A program made the translations under genes and the position numbers. A DNA stretch of 64,000 bases from an uncultured Pseudomonadales bacterium (lineage in GTDB: Bacteria; Pseudomonadota; Gammaproteobacteria; Pseudomonadales; Azotimanducaceae): assembly GCA_951813295.1 (NCBI GenBank), contig CATOTI010000001.1, positions 682,001 through 746,000 on the forward strand. Direction: 5' to 3'. This document shows positions 27,068 to 34,513 of the stretch, piece by piece. How positions within the stretch are numbered: position 1 is the stretch's first letter; each line of letters begins with the position of its first letter. The notes beneath the pieces are model-generated. The model made no database searches and was not told the DNA's origin. It saw nothing but the letters and a program-made list of their open reading frames with translations.

Positions 27068-29503
27068 GTGGCTGATCTTCCTAGCAAGGCACAGGTCGTG
27101 ATCGTCGGTGGCGGCGTGGTCGGCTGCTCGATCGCCTACCACCTCGCGCAGATCGGCTTCAGCGACGTCGTCCTACTCGAGCGCAAGCAGCTCACCTCAG
27201 GCACCACCTGGCATGCTGCCGGGCTGATCGGCCAACTCCGCGCGACGATGAATATGACCAAGCTCGCGCGCTACACACGGGAGCTCTACGAAGGGCTGGA
27301 AGAATCGACCGGGCAAGCCACCGGCTATCGCGGCAGCGGCTCAATCTCGATTGCTACGACCGAAGGTCGGTTCGAGGAACTGAAGCGAAGCGCCTCGATG
27401 GCGAAGGTGTTCGAGCTGCCGGTTGCCGTCGTTTCACGCGACGAGATCGAAGCGGCCTATCCGTTGATCAGATCCGACGATGTGCTCGGTGGTATCAGCA
27501 TTCCGAGCGATGGCTACGGAAACCCCGTCGACATCACACAGGCGCTCGCGCGTGGCGCTCGTAACGCAGGTGTGGTGATCCGCGAGGACACCGCGGTGAC
27601 GAATTTCCGGACGGATGGGCGGAGGATCACCGAACTCGACACCACCGCCGGTACGATCCTGGCCGACGTCGTCGTCTTGAGCGCCGGAATGTGGACGCGT
27701 GACCTTGCCGCGACGGTCGGCGTCAACGTGCCCCTACAGGCGTGCGAGCACTACTACGTGCTCTTCGAGTCGGTGGAGGGAATCCATCCCGGGCTGCCGG
27801 TTCTTCGCGACTACGATGCCTGTACTTACTTCAAGTACGACGCGGGCAAGCTTCTCGTCGGCGCTTTCGAACCACGTTCTCGACCGTGGGCCGTCGACGG
27901 CATTCCGGAGGATTTCTGCTTCGACGAGATCGCGGGCAGCTTCGAGCACATGGAGCCGGTGCTCGCATCGGCAATCGAGCGCATCCCGGCGCTCGAACGG
28001 GCAGGGATCCAGAAGTTCTTCTGCGGTCCCGAAAGCTTCACACCGGACGTCCGCTACCACCTCGGACGGGCACCCGAACTCGACAACTGTTTCGTTGCCG
28101 CCGGGCTCAACTCGATCGGTATTCAGTCTGCCGGTGGAATCGGCAAAGTCCTCTCCGAATGGATTCGCGACGGGGAACCACCGGTCGATCTCTGGGAGGT
28201 GGATGTGCGGCGCAACCTGCCGTTTCAACGCAACCGCCGATACCTCGAAGAAAGAGCGACGGAGACGCTCGGACTTCTGTACGCCACGCATTGGCCTTTT
28301 CGCCAGTACGAGTCCGCCCGCGGTGCCCGTCGTTCGCCGATCCACGATCGGCTCGTCACACAAGGCGCCTGTCATGGCGAAGCGTTCGGCTGGGAGCGCC
28401 CCAACTGGTATGCGCCACCCGGCGTCCCCGCGCAGTACGAATACAGCTACGCCCGGCAGAACTGGTTCGAGTACTCGGCCGCCGAACACCGTGCGGCTCG
28501 TGAGCAGGTGGCGCTCTTCGATCAGTCATCGTTTGCCAAGTTCCGTGTCGAGGGGAACGATGCGGCGCGAATCCTGAACGGCATCTGCGCCAACAACGTG
28601 GACGTCGCGCCCGGCCGCGTCATCTACACGCAGTGGCTCAACGAGAAGGGCGGCATCGAAGCCGATCTGACGGTCACGCGCCTGACGACGGACAGTTTCA
28701 TGATCGTCACGGCAGCCGAGACCGAAGTGCGCGACTTCGACTGGCTGAAACGGCACATCCCGCCAGACGCACATTGCATCGCAACCAACATCACTTCGGC
28801 ACTCGCCGTGATCTCGATCATGGGACCGAACGCCCGCGTCCTGCTCGAATCGCTGACGCCCGACGACCTGTCACACGAAGCGTTTGGGTTCGCGCGGTCG
28901 CGGGAAATCGAACTCGGCTACGCCTTTGTGCGGGCGACGCGGATCACGTATGTCGGCGAACTCGGCTGGGAACTCTATATCCCGACGGAGTTCGCCGCGG
29001 GCGTGTACGACGCCATCGTCGAAGCGGGCCAATCATTCGGGCTCGTGCACGCGGGCTATCACGCGCTGAACTCGCTTCGCATCGAGAAGGGGTATCGGCA
29101 TTGGGGGCACGACATCACGGATGAAGACACGCCGTTGGAAGCGGGCCTCGAGTTCGCGGTCCGGATGAAGAAGGACGACTTCCTCGGTCGCGACGCACTT
29201 GTGCGCCAGCGCGCCGATGGCGTTAAGCGCCGTCTCGTGCAGTTTCTTCTTCGCGATCCCGAGCCGATGCTCTATCACAACGAACCGATCTGGCTCGGGG
29301 ACGCCATCGTCGGCTACATCACCTCGGCGGCCTTCGGGCACACGCTCGGGGCCAGCGTCGGCCTGGGATATGTGAACCTCGCCGTCGCCGGCGGAGAGAT
29401 CCCACCCGAGGGATTCGAAATCGAAGTGGCAGGTGTTCGGTTTGAAGCACTGGCGTCGCTCGAACCACTCTACGATCCGGCGCGAAGCAAGATTCTCGCC
29501 TGA
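27068..29503 (+). CDS. FAD-dependent dimethylglycine/sarcosine dehydrogenase-like protein with GcvT domains
   Basis: An 811-residue two-part enzyme. The N-terminal DAO-type domain has VVIVGGGVVGCSIAYHL near residue 9 and TSGTTWHAAGL near 46; the His of TWHAAG is the covalent FAD site in dimethylglycine and sarcosine dehydrogenases. An FAO_M linker follows, then GcvT folate-binding domains from about 430 (LFDQSSFAKFRVEG, GELGWELYIP-like VGELGWELYIP, and the C-terminal barrel). The expected reaction is oxidative N-demethylation with transfer of the C1 unit to tetrahydrofolate and of electrons to ETF. The start is GTG at 27068. It heads a three-gene operon. The exact amine is not determined. Confidence 0.88.
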   Translation: MADLPSKAQVVIVGGGVVGCSIAYHLAQIGFSDVVLLERKQLTSGTTWHAAGLIGQLRATMNMTKLARYTRELYEGLEESTGQATGYRGSGSISIATTEGRFEELKRSASMAKVFELPVAVVSRDEIEAAYPLIRSDDVLGGISIPSDGYGNPVDITQALARGARNAGVVIREDTAVTNFRTDGRRITELDTTAGTILADVVVLSAGMWTRDLAATVGVNVPLQACEHYYVLFESVEGIHPGLPVLRDYDACTYFKYDAGKLLVGAFEPRSRPWAVDGIPEDFCFDEIAGSFEHMEPVLASAIERIPALERAGIQKFFCGPESFTPDVRYHLGRAPELDNCFVAAGLNSIGIQSAGGIGKVLSEWIRDGEPPVDLWEVDVRRNLPFQRNRRYLEERATETLGLLYATHWPFRQYESARGARRSPIHDRLVTQGACHGEAFGWERPNWYAPPGVPAQYEYSYARQNWFEYSAAEHRAAREQVALFDQSSFAKFRVEGNDAARILNGICANNVDVAPGRVIYTQWLNEKGGIEADLTVTRLTTDSFMIVTAAETEVRDFDWLKRHIPPDAHCIATNITSALAVISIMGPNARVLLESLTPDDLSHEAFGFARSREIELGYAFVRATRITYVGELGWELYIPTEFAAGVYDAIVEAGQSFGLVHAGYHALNSLRIEKGYRHWGHDITDEDTPLEAGLEFAVRMKKDDFLGRDALVRQRADGVKRRLVQFLLRDPEPMLYHNEPIWLGDAIVGYITSAAFGHTLGASVGLGYVNLAVAGGEIPPEGFEIEVAGVRFEALASLEPLYDPARSKILA

Positions 29504-29520
29504 CGATCAAAGGACGCCCC

Positions 29521-31185
29521 ATGACGAACACCGACGAAAAGCTCACGATCTATCCCGCGAGATCGGTCATCACGATGGAGCCCGCCTTGCCGCGGGCGAC
29601 GGCGATCGCGGTCCAGGGAGACCGGATCGTCGAGGTCGGAAGCATCGAGACGTTCAAGCCTTGGCTCGATAACCGACCGTTCGAGATCGACGATCGGTTT
29701 CGCGACAAAGTGATCATGCCGGGATTCATCGATCCCCATCTCCACCCGTCGATGGCCGCGATCCTCTTGAACATGCACTTCATCACGGCGCTCGAGTGGC
29801 AACTGCCGTGGCAACGGGTTCCCGCCGTGAAGACGCCCGAGGCATTTCGCGCGCGGCTCGAAGAACTCGTTGCGTCGGATGAGGGGAGGGAACCGATCTT
29901 CACATGGGGCCACCATCCGCTCTGGCATGGCGATGTCGGCCGCGCGGATCTCGATGCACTTTCACCCGATCGTCCCCTGATCGTCTGGCATCGTGGTTAT
30001 CACTCACTGGTGGTGAACACCGCGGCGCTCAAATGGATGCAGATCGACGAGGACAACGCCCGCCGGCACATCCACATCGACCTCGATCGTGGGTATTTCT
30101 GCGAGACGGGGTTGTCGGTTGCCTTTCGCTCGATCAACCGCTACGTACTCGACAAGGAGCGGTTCACGGCAGGGCTCGAACGTTTGAAGCAGGTCGTCCA
30201 CCTCGGTGGCCACACGACGATCGGCGACATGGCGACCGGCATGTACGATTTTGATCTCGAATGGGGATCGCTCAAGTCCGTGTTCGAGCGTGATGACACG
30301 CCGTTTCGTATCGATCTGATTCCGACCCACGGTGCGTTCGGCGGCCGCGGCGGGCCACCTGACGAGACACAGCTCGACGCGATCGCTAACGCCAAGGCGA
30401 TGAACACGCACCGACTCCGCTTCGGCAACCAGATCAAGATGTTTTCGGACGGGGGATTCTTCGCTGAACTCATGCAGCTCGGCGAACCCGGTTTCATCGA
30501 TGCACAGCACCACGGCGAATGGCTGATGCCGCCCGAGACTTTCGAAGCGACCGCACGCGCCTACTGGCATCGAGGATTCCACATCCACGTGCACTGCACA
30601 GGTGATCTCGGCCTCGAGCTCGCGCTCGATACGCTCGCTAAACTGCTCGACGAGCGGCCGCGGTTCGATCACCGATTCACGATCGAGCACCTGGGCGTGA
30701 GTACGCCCGAGCAGGCACGGCGCATGGCGGCTTTGGGCGCTGCCGCGTCCGTGAACGTCTACTACGTGCACGAGCTTTCGCACAGCTTCTACCAGCACGT
30801 CCTCGGCTACGAGCGCGCCGCGCAGATGTCGCGACTCGGTACGCTGATGCGCAACGGCGTCACGACTGCCATTCATTCCGACTACACCATGTCGCCTGCC
30901 ATGCCACTGTTCAACGCGTGGGTCGCGGCGAATCGAATCACCGAAGCAGACACCGTGATGGGCGCATCGGAGCGCCTCACCTTGGATCAAGCGCTCCAGA
31001 CGATCACGACGAACGCCGCTTTCGTACTCGGGCGCGAAAACGATATCGGCAGCCTTCGGGCCGGCAAACTCGCTGACTTCACCGTGCTCGACGCCGATCC
31101 GTACGAGTTACCGATCGATGAGCTCAAGGACATCCCGATTCACGGCACGGTCTTCGAAGGAACACCGTTCGATCTGCCCGCGTGA
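29521..31185 (+). CDS. Amidohydrolase family 3 (YtcJ-like) metal-dependent hydrolase
   Basis: A 554-residue cytosolic TIM-barrel hydrolase. The first metal motif is MPGFIDPHLHPS near residue 65; later metal and catalytic positions are visible in HVHCTGDLGLELAL, FTIEHLGVSTPEQA and AIHSDYTMSPAMPL. The small beta-sandwich domain closes the chain (IGSLRAGKLADFTVLDADP). Family members cleave N-acyl, imide or cyclic amide bonds; the substrate here is unknown. It follows the flavoenzyme by 17 bases and overlaps the CobW gene by four, so the three are probably one transcript for degradation of a nitrogenous, perhaps N-methylated, compound. Confidence 0.9.
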   Translation: MTNTDEKLTIYPARSVITMEPALPRATAIAVQGDRIVEVGSIETFKPWLDNRPFEIDDRFRDKVIMPGFIDPHLHPSMAAILLNMHFITALEWQLPWQRVPAVKTPEAFRARLEELVASDEGREPIFTWGHHPLWHGDVGRADLDALSPDRPLIVWHRGYHSLVVNTAALKWMQIDEDNARRHIHIDLDRGYFCETGLSVAFRSINRYVLDKERFTAGLERLKQVVHLGGHTTIGDMATGMYDFDLEWGSLKSVFERDDTPFRIDLIPTHGAFGGRGGPPDETQLDAIANAKAMNTHRLRFGNQIKMFSDGGFFAELMQLGEPGFIDAQHHGEWLMPPETFEATARAYWHRGFHIHVHCTGDLGLELALDTLAKLLDERPRFDHRFTIEHLGVSTPEQARRMAALGAAASVNVYYVHELSHSFYQHVLGYERAAQMSRLGTLMRNGVTTAIHSDYTMSPAMPLFNAWVAANRITEADTVMGASERLTLDQALQTITTNAAFVLGRENDIGSLRAGKLADFTVLDADPYELPIDELKDIPIHGTVFEGTPFDLPA

Positions 31186-32105
31186 TTCCGGCGGTCCTGA
31201 TTTGCGGCTATCTCGGCGCCGGCAAGACGACGCTCGTCAACCGGTTGCTGAACCAGGCGAACGGTCGGCGACTCGTTGTGCTCGTTAATGATTTCGGTGG
31301 CATCAACATCGACCAGGAGCTCATCGTCGATGCCGATGAAGCCGTCATCAGCCTGGAGAACGGCTGTGGGTGTTGCACGATTCAAGACTCACTCGGCGAT
31401 AGCCTCGACATGGCCCAGGGGATGTCACCCGACGGCGTCGTCATCGAGGCGAGCGGTGTCGCCCTGCCACAAAAGATTGCGGCCCTCGTCGACGGCTGGC
31501 CCGGTATTCGATTAGCGGGTTCGGTAACCCTCGCTGATAGCCTCAACCTCGAGATGCTGCTCGCGGATAAGTTCGTCGCTCCGCTCGTGCACGATCAGGT
31601 TCGCGGTTCATCGCGAATCGTTCTCACGAAGGAAGACCTCGCGGCCGATCACACAATCGACACCGCCATCGCGCACGTATCTCGTCTCAATCCCAACGCC
31701 GAAGTCAGGATCGGCAGTTCGAGCCTCGTAATAGATGAACTCTTCGGTTCCGACGCCTCGGGGGTCGAGATCGTCGATGGCTTCGCCTCACATATCGCGT
31801 TCGATACGGCGGCGTTCACCGGCACGGGCGTGTTCGAGCGCAACACGCTCACGACGATGCTCGAGCAGGTGCCAAAGGACGTCTGGCGTATCAAAGGCTT
31901 CGTCTATCTGACGCATCCGACCGGCGAATCGACGCGTCATCTCGTCCAGCGGGTCGGCCCCCGAACGATCCTCGAGGAAGACGCGGCAAGCGCGACCGAC
32001 CCGGATTACGAGAACCGCGTCGTCTTCATTACCCCGAAAGGCCTTGTTGAGCTCGACGATCACATTCACGCGCTGGCGTCGATCATCCGCCCGAGTCCCG
32101 CGTGA
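31182..32105 (+). CDS. CobW/COG0523-family GTPase, putative metallochaperone
   Basis: A 307-residue G3E GTPase. P-loop CGYLGAGKTTLVNRLL at residue 7, the metal-binding GCGCC motif near 63-66, VVIEASGVALP as switch region and VLTKEDL as the guanine motif. The C-terminal CobW domain (VWRIKGFVYL) is present but there is no His-rich linker. The family inserts metals, often zinc, into client enzymes. The start is GTG, overlapping the amidohydrolase stop; this coupling suggests that the metal-dependent hydrolase is its client. The 3' end overlaps the convergent monooxygenase gene by 23 bases. Confidence 0.9.
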   Translation: MIPAVLICGYLGAGKTTLVNRLLNQANGRRLVVLVNDFGGINIDQELIVDADEAVISLENGCGCCTIQDSLGDSLDMAQGMSPDGVVIEASGVALPQKIAALVDGWPGIRLAGSVTLADSLNLEMLLADKFVAPLVHDQVRGSSRIVLTKEDLAADHTIDTAIAHVSRLNPNAEVRIGSSSLVIDELFGSDASGVEIVDGFASHIAFDTAAFTGTGVFERNTLTTMLEQVPKDVWRIKGFVYLTHPTGESTRHLVQRVGPRTILEEDAASATDPDYENRVVFITPKGLVELDDHIHALASIIRPSPA

Positions 32106-33222
32106 GCGGCCTGATCACAGCTTCCGAGAACTCGTTCAGCATCGCCATCTCTTCGTCGTGCTCGAAGTAGCCGACGTGATGCCAGAGGAAGAACTCGGTG
32201 ATGCCGTAGGTTTCGTTCAGCCGTGAGACATCGTCCAGCACCGCTTGGCGCGATCCACCCCAGACTCGTCCCATCGGCACGTTGTAGGGCTCCGCGTTGT
32301 AAGCGAAATTGAAAAGCTCCTCGAATCCCGCGTAAAGCGACGCACTCTCAGCGTCGTTCCGCCCGAGCAACAGGTGACCGCCGAGCGCGAGAATGTCGTC
32401 GGCGCCGGCCTCACGACCGTGTTGGCGGGCTTCTTCGAGACACACGTCGATCGTGATCGGAATGAACTCCTCTTTCTCGGGGCTCACCATGCTCATCATC
32501 TTGCCGCCCTCACGCGCCCAGAATTTCGCCGTCTCCATGCTGTAGCTGAACGGCGCATAGACCGGCGGGTGAGGGGACTGATAAGGCCTCGGAACGATTC
32601 CAATCTCCTTCAAGCGCCCGCCAGCGACCGAATCGGGCGACCAGGCGTTTGTCGGGCCGAATGTCCATTCCATGTCCGGAACGCGCCAGAACTCACCGTC
32701 GAAGGCGACCGTTTCCTGCGTCCACAACGCCTTCAGGAGATGCCAGTTCTCGACGAAGGCGCGACGATTGCGTTGATCGGCTTCGGATTTGTCCGATTCG
32801 GTCGAGGTGATGTTCACGTGCTGCCCGAAGGTGCCGGTCCAGCGCGGCGTGTTGCCGCGCGAGAATCCCGCAAAGAGGCGGCCTTCGGTGAAGTGGTCGA
32901 GCATCGCAAGATTCTCCGCGAGCTGGATCGGATTGACGGCCGTGAGGTTCATGCCGAGTTGGCCGACGCGCATCCGCTCCGTGTGCTGCGCAACGAAGTA
33001 ATCCCAGAAGAGGGGATTAGTCGTCGTCTCGATGCCTTCGACCTGCAGGTGCTGCTCGGTCATGCAGAAGCCGGTGAAGCCGCGCGACTCGGCGAACTGC
33101 ATCTGTGTCTTGAGTTCGGCCATGAGGGCCTGAAAGCGCGCAGGATCCGAACCGGCACGGCCAACGGTCTCGCCACGACGCCGCATGTACGGCACGGCAA
33201 GGATCACGAATTCGAAACTCAT
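32083..33222 (-). CDS. LLM-class (luciferase-like) flavin-dependent oxidoreductase
   Basis: A 379-residue bacterial luciferase-family TIM-barrel enzyme. Typical blocks are EFVILAVPYMRRRGE at the start, FTGFCMTEQHLQ, GTFGQHVN, RLFAGFSRGNTPRW, NWHLLKALWTQETVAFDGEF and PHPPVYAPFSYSMETAKFWA. It uses reduced FMN from a separate reductase to oxygenate an organic substrate that is not identifiable from sequence. The ATG at 33222 has AAGGA upstream. It is transcribed toward the CobW gene and its 5' side faces an AT-rich spacer. Confidence 0.88.
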   Translation of the reverse strand: MSFEFVILAVPYMRRRGETVGRAGSDPARFQALMAELKTQMQFAESRGFTGFCMTEQHLQVEGIETTTNPLFWDYFVAQHTERMRVGQLGMNLTAVNPIQLAENLAMLDHFTEGRLFAGFSRGNTPRWTGTFGQHVNITSTESDKSEADQRNRRAFVENWHLLKALWTQETVAFDGEFWRVPDMEWTFGPTNAWSPDSVAGGRLKEIGIVPRPYQSPHPPVYAPFSYSMETAKFWAREGGKMMSMVSPEKEEFIPITIDVCLEEARQHGREAGADDILALGGHLLLGRNDAESASLYAGFEELFNFAYNAEPYNVPMGRVWGGSRQAVLDDVSRLNETYGITEFFLWHHVGYFEHDEEMAMLNEFSEAVIRPLTRDSGG

Positions 33223-33372
33223 CGGGAAGGTCCTTCAGCGAGTGATGCGAGATACGCAACTGATGCAAATGAGACACCTTTGTATCACGGCTGTGAAAGA
33301 CACGTGAAGCATCGACCTGAACCTGCGTCATATTCGCCCGCATACTTTGGCCCGTTCAGGGTTACTATTTAA

Positions 33373-33388
33373 CATAATATATATTATG
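33373..33388. promoter_or_regulatory. Perfect 16-bp AT-rich palindrome, candidate operator
   Basis: CATAATATATATTATG is its own reverse complement. It lies in the most AT-rich spot of an otherwise GC-rich window, in the 289-base spacer between the divergent monooxygenase and lipoprotein genes. It ends 17 bases before a TATGAT hexamer, so it would cover the -35 region of a rightward promoter. Confidence 0.6.
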
Positions 33389-33405
33389 CGCATATTTCAG
33401 TGGGG

Positions 33406-33411
33406 TATGAT
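33406..33411 (+). promoter_or_regulatory. Putative -10 element (TATGAT) before the small lipoprotein gene
   Basis: TATGAT sits 17 bases after the palindrome, in the same G-TATGAT-C context as two other candidate promoters in this window. The predicted transcription start is near 33418. Confidence 0.35.
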
Positions 33412-33511
33412 CACGCCGCAATTGACGCCGTAAGACACGATCGTCCTCGCGCGCTCGCAGACGAAAATGCGAGCCAAAGACGCAATCGCACACCCCGAGG
33501 ATCGACGCCCG

Positions 33512-33790
33512 ATGCCGAAAGCTACTCACCGAAACCGAAGCCGAACCGGACTGACGGTCCCAGTCGCGTGCATCGTCGCCGCTCTGACGGTCACTTCGTG
33601 CGAGTACATCCCGTTTTCCGGCGGTGCGCTCGAAGGCACCGTCGCGACCAGCCCGGCGGTGGTCGCCCGGCAGATCACGGACGCGGCGATCTACAGCGAC
33701 TTCATGGACGGTTATGACGAGAAATACGGCGTACGACCGCAAAACGAGAACGTCGGCGAGATCTATTTCTTCGAACTGACGGGGCGCTGA
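33512..33790 (+). CDS. Small predicted lipoprotein, function unknown
   Basis: A 92-residue product starting MPKATHRNRSRTGL, with a basic n-region, a hydrophobic segment VPVACIVAALTV and a lipobox-like VTSC placing the acylated Cys at residue 30. The mature part is about 63 residues (EYIPFSGGALEGTVATSP then DFMDGYDEKYGVRPQ, ending YFFELTGR). I do not recognise a family. An in-frame ATG at 33467 would add 15 residues ahead of the signal peptide; 33512 gives a more normal leader. The gene sits behind the palindrome and TATGAT element and ends eight bases from the convergent HAD gene. Confidence 0.6.
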   Translation: MPKATHRNRSRTGLTVPVACIVAALTVTSCEYIPFSGGALEGTVATSPAVVARQITDAAIYSDFMDGYDEKYGVRPQNENVGEIYFFELTGR

Positions 33791-33798
33791 GTCACGCG

Positions 33799-34497
33799 TC
33801 AGGCGAGAAGTTCGGAAAGGCTCCCGATCGTGTAATCAGCGGTCGCGTGTCGTCTCGCGATCTCCTTCTCGTCAGAGATCGGCAGAAACTGGCGCGTGAA
33901 GACGGCCGTCATGCCGAAACGTTTTGCACCGTCTAGTTCGTGAGAACCGCCGTCGCCGACGAAGATGGCGCGGCGCGGCTCGACGCCGAGATGGTCGAGA
34001 CAATGCCGGTAAACCGCAGGATCCGGCTTCGCGAGGCCGACCTGCCAGGAGAAAATCACTTCATCGAACGCGCCGTCGAGCGGTGAATCGGACCAGCCAT
34101 TCGTCTCGATGACGTCCGCATTGGTGATCAACGCCGTTCGAATGCCACGTTGGCGCAAGCCCTCGAGGACGAGCAGCGATTCATCGGGAACATTCGCGAG
34201 AAGCACGTTGAACCGTGCCAAACGCTCCTCCGTCGCCCGCCGAATCACCGATTCGCCGATCCGAGGATCGATGGCGTGCGCCATTGCACGGATGATCTCG
34301 TCCGGCTCGCTGAGCGCGCCGGTCAGCCGACGATGGTCTTCGGCGAAGGATTGCGAGCGCCAAGCGGCTTTACTGACCCCGAGTGCTTCCCAGGTACCAC
34401 GGACAGCACCCGGAAACGCGGCATCCGGGGATAAAAGCGTCGCGAAGAGATCAAAAACGACCGCCTCCGCATCGGCAATGGCTTCGACTAACGACAG
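33799..34497 (-). CDS. HAD-superfamily hydrolase (subfamily IA), non-standard start
   Basis: A phosphatase or dehalogenase-like protein. Motif I, with the nucleophile Asp, is VVFDLFATLLSP; motif II is ALITNAD; the motif III Lys is in GLAKPDPAVY; motif IV is FVGDGGSHELDGAK. Motif I and the cap domain lie upstream of the first standard start (ATG at 34284, 161 aa). The frame continues upstream to a stop overlapping the end of the acyl-CoA dehydrogenase gene, with no ATG, GTG or TTG on the way. CTG at 34497 or ATT at 34479 are the only plausible starts, giving 232 or 226 residues. It follows the dehydrogenase on the same strand by 16 bases, so translational coupling is possible. Confidence 0.8.
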   Translation of the reverse strand: MSLVEAIADAEAVVFDLFATLLSPDAAFPGAVRGTWEALGVSKAAWRSQSFAEDHRRLTGALSEPDEIIRAMAHAIDPRIGESVIRRATEERLARFNVLLANVPDESLLVLEGLRQRGIRTALITNADVIETNGWSDSPLDGAFDEVIFSWQVGLAKPDPAVYRHCLDHLGVEPRRAIFVGDGGSHELDGAKRFGMTAVFTRQFLPISDEKEIARRHATADYTIGSLSELLA

Positions 34498-34513
34498 AAC
34501 GGCGCCTAATTTC

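Noticed and set aside
26918..27142. N-terminal extension of the conserved hypothetical protein
   Set aside because: The strong GGAGG-type ribosome site is at 26917, and the extension overlaps the divergent flavoenzyme start.
30004..30990. Minus-strand 328-codon frame opposite the amidohydrolase
   Set aside because: His/Glu/Arg-rich shadow frame; the amidohydrolase motifs are on the other strand.
32245..33372. Plus-strand 375-codon frame opposite the luciferase-like gene
   Set aside because: Antisense of a strongly supported flavin monooxygenase with no recognisable motif.
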